Assembly (NCBI GenBank): GCA_034670405.1
Contig: JAXDDX010000004.1
Span: 3,144,001-3,208,000, forward strand
Length of the DNA: 64,000 nucleotides
Reading direction: 5' to 3'
Source of the DNA: Hoplostethus atlanticus
Lineage: Eukaryota; Chordata; Actinopteri; Trachichthyiformes; Trachichthyidae
Under the pieces are notes generated by a model. The model had not been told where the DNA came from, searched no databases, and saw only the letters and a program-made list of their open reading frames with translations. The position numbers and the translations under genes are program-made. Positions 62,271 through 64,000 of this stretch are shown here, one piece after another; position 1 is the stretch's first letter; the number at the start of each line of letters is the position of its first letter.

Positions 62271-62305
62271 TGATCTTGAAGCTTGGTGACCTCAATTTCC
62301 TCCAG
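62271..62305 (-). CDS. Candidate 35-nt microexon upstream of the unidentified exon
   Basis: Bounded by acceptor GTCTTACAG and donor GTAAAC. In the frame that leaves one base over it reads WRKLRSPSFKI, and joining to the exon at 61117 completes an AAG codon to give SPSFKIKDSLLRQ without a stop. The phase agreement favours one transcript. A different frame, LEEIEVTKLQD, is also open but runs into a stop when joined, so it is less likely. The exon is short and the evidence is thin. Confidence 0.4.
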
Positions 62306-64000
62306 CTGTAAGACAACACCAGACGAACATACTGCTGTCACCTTGACCTGCACGGGTAGAGTTATGGGACGGAAACTGAGAAACACGCTTTACTTCCTGT
62401 TCAACAAGATGCTAAAATCTCACGTAACTTTAATAGGTATTTGGTATCCTTGAGTAGGGCATACCGTATTACTGTATTAGTCATTTCAAAGCCTTGAAAT
62501 CCCCCGTGAATATCTCCCCAGAGTTTGAGTCTCAGCCAAATGGTTTCAATTCAGTTATCGGAGCCCACACGCAACATTAACTGGGGGGTTTCTTGCCAGA
62601 GCAGAAGAATACTTCAGAGAGCATTTGAATTCAGTCTAAGTATTCAACACAATAAGTCATTCTGAGACAGCGGCTCTGCCTGCTCTCCCTCCAGTTCGCT
62701 GGGAGTTGGACAGCACAGCAAAGTAGGATTAGATTAATAACGTTTCATTATGATAATGCAGCACTGCAGGGTCCCGCAGTGGGAAACGCTGACTGCAGGC
62801 TGGGTCGGGTCCAAATGCAGAGTGAAGGCTGCTGCAGGCCAAGGAATCTACTGTTCAGAAGCAGCTGTGCTCTCTCCTCACTCCCAGGTTCCTTGATAGG
62901 CTTTCAGGTAGGCAAGAGAGCTAATAATCACAGGCTACCAAACCTATTAAACACATTGAGCAGATAAACAAGAGATAAATGTTAGAGGTTTTCATCCCTC
63001 ATCCAACATTGAAATATTTATGGTTAAACGAGCTTATTGTGTGTGCCCATGCTCCAATTAAATATGTATATAGCGGCCCATGCTGCCACCATCTGGACAG
63101 GGAGGGCAACAGCAGGTGGACAAACACTGCAGTAAAGCAGTGTGGTAGGGTAGAAATAAGACTTGTGTAGTGGACAGCAGCTACCTTCCTGTCTTGTCTT
63201 TCACCAATGAAGTGATCACAATAGGAAATGTAAAGTATAGATGAGCACTGTTGGGCCTTCACCTTTACAGGCTCCGAACTAAGAATAACACTGCATTGTG
63301 ATAACAACTGTAAACGGATATGGAGCAGAGTCTGTTAGATGCATTAGGTAATGAATCTCTCTCTCTCTCTTGCCTCTCTCTCCTATGCACTGCTGACTGG
63401 ATCAACAAGACAACATCAATCTGCCAAACATTGTCTGGATCTATACACATGCTATGTTCCCCTTCAGTCGCTCTACTTTAAGAGAGACTTTAATATCTTC
63501 CACATACAGGTGTGTTTCCTCAGGCAAACTTCTGTGTGTGCGTGTGTCTGTCAGCAGCTGTTGACTGACAGTGCAGTAATATGAAAGTGAAAATCAGAGT
63601 GTGTGAAGTGAGCAGCTGTCAGGACAGCATGGCGATTGTGTATGTGCACGAGAGAGCGAAACAGGCCACCGGGCCGTTTCGTACCAAGCTAGACTCGGGC
63701 CATGCTAGGCAATTCAATAAAAAAACAACCTGTCTTTGGTGGCACGCCGCTCAGAGTCTGTTTAATATCTGATCCTGACAGGAGAGGTATTATCAGCCGT
63801 GATGGAGTAATCCACCTGTCACTCTGTCATCCCTCATCCACACAGAGGCTGTGTGTAGAGACTTTATTGATCACTCTATGGAGCAACAAATGATTTTCAC
63901 ACCCAGCCAACAGATCAAACACACAATGGTGATATTCAGCCTCTTTTAGCGTCACTTATTTTCCTGGTTATTATTATTACTACAGAGCTCCTAACATCAA
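62306..64000. other. Unassigned right end of the window
   Basis: No confident exon. A weak donor-like GAAG|GTAGCT on the minus strand near 63184 has no convincing acceptor. CT repeats occur at about 63357-63382. Confidence 0.4.

Noticed and set aside
62999-63307. Minus-strand frame with a donor-like end near 63184
   Set aside because: No acceptor with a pyrimidine tract and no recognisable peptide; not enough for an exon call.

Overview
The window looks like teleost nuclear DNA. Genes have GT-AG introns, long perfect dinucleotide microsatellites and mononucleotide runs are common, and four vertebrate genes are packed into 64 kb. The order is actc1 (+), arhgap11a (+), grem1 (+), fmn1 (-). Arhgap11a-grem1-fmn1 is the linkage known from human 15q13.3, with grem1 and fmn1 convergent as in mammals. 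The mammalian gene between ARHGAP11A and GREM1 (SCG5) is not visible. Fmn1 occupies about 35 kb, far less than in mammals, which fits a compact fish genome. I cannot name the species.

Layout: 1-1320 is upstream DNA. 1331-4785 is a cardiac-type alpha-actin gene with one noncoding and eight coding exons and seven introns inside the coding region. 4786-7430 is intergenic. 7200-15208 is arhgap11a: a CCAAT/CHR cell-cycle-type promoter, 12 coding exons, a GC-AG intron and a TTAA-bounded MITE-like element in intron 6. 15209-17600 is intergenic. 17608-19580 is grem1: a TATA-like box, a noncoding exon and a single coding exon. 19581-22827 lies between the convergent 3' ends and probably holds the fmn1 3' UTR. 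22828-57993 is fmn1 in 17 coding exons (N-terminal acidic/Ser-Pro region, coiled coil, FH1, FH2, tail). 58-64 kb is mostly unassigned, but two phase-compatible minus-strand exons at 60951-61117 and 62271-62305 are either upstream fmn1 exons or parts of an unrecognised gene.

How the genes relate: actc1 makes sarcomeric thin-filament actin; Arhgap11a is a mitotic RhoGAP; Fmn1 nucleates and elongates actin filaments; Gremlin 1 is a secreted BMP antagonist. In mammals, limb enhancers of Grem1 lie inside and near Fmn1, so the fmn1 introns here are worth reading as possible grem1 regulatory DNA as well as introns.

Most unusual points: a (GT)66 tract that directly abuts the 3' splice site of the FH2 signature exon of fmn1; two single-base reading-frame breaks in fmn1 (N-terminal exon and FH1), each in an exon whose length is one base too long for its splice phases; a GC-AG intron in the RhoGAP domain of arhgap11a; smooth-muscle-type introns in a cardiac-type actin; and the two unassigned exons. 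Nothing in the window looks prokaryotic, viral or like a new mobile or defence system.
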